Positions 39,868-41,787 of a stretch of 41,787 nucleotides of DNA are shown piece after piece (within the stretch, counting starts at the first letter, position 1; each line of letters begins with the position of its first letter). Source of the stretch: an uncultured Terriglobales bacterium (GTDB lineage Bacteria; Acidobacteriota; Terriglobia; Terriglobales; Acidobacteriaceae). The stretch is from contig CATPBJ010000223.1 in NCBI GenBank assembly GCA_955652395.1, positions 1-41,787 on the forward strand, read 5' to 3'. A program made the position numbers and the translations under genes. The notes under the pieces are model-generated. The model was not told the DNA's origin, did no database searches, and was given only the letters and a program-made list of their open reading frames with translations.

Positions 39868-41241
39868 ATGGCCTCTCCCGCAGTCGACTACGCCCGTGGC
39901 AATCAGCAGCGCTTCCTCAATGAGCTGAAGGACCTGCTGCGCATCCCCAGCATCAGCACTCTCCAGGAGCACAAGTCCGACGTCCAGAAAGCCGCTGACT
40001 TTGTGGCCACCGAACTTCGCCGCATCGGGCTCGAGCACGTCGAGACCATTCCCACCAAGGGTCATCCGCTGGTCTATGCCGACTGGCTACACGCTCCGGG
40101 CAAGCCGACCGCGCTCTGCTACGCGCACTACGACGTGCAGCCTCCCGATCCGCTCAACGAATGGATCTCTCCGCCGTTTGACCCCACCGAGCGCAACAAC
40201 AACCTTTACGCTCGCGGCGCGGTCGACGACAAAGGCCAGCTATGGATGGAAATCAAGGCCGTCGAGGCTTTGACGAAAGGTCACAACGGCACTCTGCCGC
40301 TGAATGTGAAGTTCATCATCGAAGGCGAAGAAGAGGTGGGAGGCGAGTCGATCGCCGCGTACGTGCGCAAGGAAAAGGCCAAGCTGAAGGCTGATTTTGC
40401 CCTAGTCTGCGATACTGAACTTTTTGCCCACGATCTTCCGACCCTGTGCGTGGGACTCCGCGGTTTGGTCTACACCGAAATCGAAGCGGTGGGAGCCAAA
40501 ACTGACTTGCATTCTGGAATGTACGGCGGAGCCGCGCCCAATCCCTTCTTCGGCCTGATCGAAGTCATCAGCAAGCTGAAGGACGCCAAGGGCAAGGTGC
40601 TGATCCCGGGTTTCTACAAGAATGTAAAAGCTCCCAGCAAAGATGAACTGAAGGCGTGGAAGCGGCTGCCGTTCAACGAGGGGCACTATCGCAAGACGGA
40701 AGTAGGTTCGTCCGTATTGACGGGTGAACCCGGCTACCCAGTTCTCTACCGCACCTGGGCACGTCCTACCCTCGAAGTCCATGGCATGCCCGGCGGGTTC
40801 GTCGCTCCCGGCGCGAAGACGGTAATCCCAGCCAAAGCGTCGGCCAAGGTTTCCATGCGGCTGGTACCGAACCAGGACCCCGATGACATCCTCAAGCGCT
40901 ACAGGAACTTCGTAAAGAAGCTCACACCCAAGGGCATTCAGACCAATATCAAAGTTTGGAGCAAAGGCGCCGCGTGCGTGGTAGGCACCGACAACAAGTA
41001 CATTAAGGCCGCCACGGAAGCGCTGCACGATGTCTTCAAGAAAGAAACAGTCTTCATTCGCTCCGGCGGTTCGATTCCCATCGTCACTGATTTCCAGGAC
41101 GTGCTAAAAATTCCCAGCGTGATGATGGGCTTCGGCCTGCCCGACGACAACCTACACGCGCCCAACGAGAAGTTCCACATCCCGAATTTCTACCGCGGAA
41201 TCGAGTCGATCTGTTTGTTTTTCGAGAAGCTGGGCCAGTAG
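39868..41241 (+). CDS. M20-family metallodipeptidase
   Basis: A 457-residue dinuclear zinc peptidase of the M20 family (carnosinase or PepV/DapE-like). The metal-site motifs are ALCYAHYDVQPPDP, ARGAVDDKGQLWMEIKA with the bridging Asp, EGEEEVGGES with the catalytic Glu, VCDTE, and the C-terminal LPDDNLHAPNEKF histidine. The dimerisation (lid) domain lies at about 200-330, with LHSGMYGGAAPNP. No signal peptide, so it is a cytoplasmic peptidase cutting short peptides. The ATG has a fair ribosome-binding site. No operon partner follows. Confidence 0.93.
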   Translation: MASPAVDYARGNQQRFLNELKDLLRIPSISTLQEHKSDVQKAADFVATELRRIGLEHVETIPTKGHPLVYADWLHAPGKPTALCYAHYDVQPPDPLNEWISPPFDPTERNNNLYARGAVDDKGQLWMEIKAVEALTKGHNGTLPLNVKFIIEGEEEVGGESIAAYVRKEKAKLKADFALVCDTELFAHDLPTLCVGLRGLVYTEIEAVGAKTDLHSGMYGGAAPNPFFGLIEVISKLKDAKGKVLIPGFYKNVKAPSKDELKAWKRLPFNEGHYRKTEVGSSVLTGEPGYPVLYRTWARPTLEVHGMPGGFVAPGAKTVIPAKASAKVSMRLVPNQDPDDILKRYRNFVKKLTPKGIQTNIKVWSKGAACVVGTDNKYIKAATEALHDVFKKETVFIRSGGSIPIVTDFQDVLKIPSVMMGFGLPDDNLHAPNEKFHIPNFYRGIESICLFFEKLGQ

Positions 41242-41251
41242 GAATCCGCGC

Positions 41252-41467
41252 TCAAGACGATATCGCACTGGGGAAACGAGTCTGAAAGTCCAGCAGACCG
41301 ACCCAGTCTGGCGTAATGGCGATTCGCACCATTTTCGAAGTGCGGGTGCGAAGCTCGTCCATCCAGGCCTGTCCCTGTTCGCGACCGAAGTAGCGCTCGG
41401 CCGCTGCTGCATACTCCGGAACTATCCCGTCCACTGTTTCCAGGCGCGCCGTGCCGCGCAACAGCAA
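41252..41467 (-). pseudogene. C-terminal fragment of a PPOX-type flavoprotein
   Basis: About 70 residues, LRGTARLETVDGIVPEYAAA through to MVRIAITPDWVGLLDFQTRF, match the C-terminal half of pyridoxamine-phosphate-oxidase-like proteins as I remember them. The N-terminal half, with the flavin site, is absent; a TGA lies two codons upstream in frame and the sequence beyond is unrelated and rich in short duplications. It is therefore a remnant, convergent with the M20 gene. It is not a copy of the intact PPOX gene at 21568, whose end differs. Confidence 0.6.
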
Positions 41468-41787
41468 CTGTCATGCGTGACCTACTCTGCACCGACAACG
41501 GGATGCTGTGCTCGAGTTATCGAGAGCACGTGGGATTCTGGAAGCACGTGGATTCTGAGCTTGTAGCAGAGCGCGGTCAAGCTCCTTTGTTCGACTGTTT
41601 CTGAATAGGGACTTTTCTAACGATTTGCATCTAACGATTTGCAGCGTGTCCGTAGCAAGTTAAAAGGTCCGGTTTTCGTAGCACGTGAGTTGTCCGGTTT
41701 TAGTTAAGTTAACCAGCAGCAGTCGGGGCTGTGGGAAAGTGGGAATCCCGCGCAGTTTGCGGGATTTCCAAGCGAGGTGGGAAAGTC
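41468..41787. repeat. Non-coding terminal stretch with nested short duplications
   Basis: No gene is seen. There are four duplications: GCACGTGGGATTCTG/GCACGTGGATTCTG (41526-41557); a perfect tandem TCTAACGATTTGCA (41616-41629 and 41630-41643); GTCCGGTTTT twice (41667-41676 and 41692-41701); and GTGGGAAAGT twice (41731-41740 and 41777-41786) flanking a hairpin GGAATCCCGC/GCGGGATTTCC (41742-41769). The stretch could be the decayed edge of a mobile element continuing beyond the window, but no transposase or clear terminal repeat is visible. Confidence 0.55.

Overview
The window looks like a chromosomal segment of an Acidobacteriota (Terriglobia-like) bacterium. This is inferred from the high GC content, the mixture of ordinary single-copy genes, several small secreted proteins of types I associate with that phylum, and many short palindromic repeats in the gaps between genes. 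No phage, plasmid or CRISPR locus is visible.

Left end (1-740): two nested group II intron RNAs. The 3' end of an outer intron (domain V at 27-60, domain VI at 707-738) is split by an inner intron of about 640 nt that has its own domain V (633-666) and domain VI but no maturase gene. After this come a secreted amidohydrolase (minus) and a MazEF-type toxin-antitoxin pair.

3.1-9.7 kb: cell-wall synthesis and recycling. murA, murQ and a beta-lactamase-fold hydrolase lie on the minus strand. Divergent from them is a 784-residue fusion of a second beta-lactamase-fold hydrolase with a NamZ-type (DUF1343) exo-N-acetylmuramidase. Together they suggest release, trimming and breakdown of MurNAc. No MurNAc transporter or kinase is in the window.

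9.8-17.3 kb: small secreted proteins (a five-cysteine protein, a glycine-zipper protein, a SIMPL protein, a second small envelope protein). They are followed by a divergent signalling pair: a REC-HD-GYP regulator and a large membrane hybrid histidine kinase.

17.5-26.5 kb: ArsR regulator, compact sulfite-oxidase-fold enzyme, SPOR protein, slipin with NfeD protease, PPOX-type flavoprotein, SDR, a TPR protein behind a structured 176-nt leader, Fis-like regulator, CvpA and PurC.

26.7-35.3 kb: MiaB, bifunctional nuclease, a hypothetical protein, a secreted two-domain VOC protein, TruB, rhomboid, then a pterin group (FolE plus two tandem PTPS/QueD paralogues, one of which lacks the catalytic histidine), a GT2 glycosyltransferase and a TlpA/ResA-like lipoprotein.

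35.3 kb to the end: a polytopic membrane protein with histidine-rich helices fused to TPRs, a ThiO-like oxidase, a decayed methyltransferase pseudogene, an M20 dipeptidase, a truncated PPOX fragment, and a terminal stretch dense in short duplications.

Two themes cross the window. First, several genes have a -10-like box only 6-10 nt before the start codon and no Shine-Dalgarno sequence, which suggests leaderless mRNAs. Second, many gene junctions carry one of several families of short degenerate inverted repeats. All functional names are assigned by reading motifs and have not been checked by database search.
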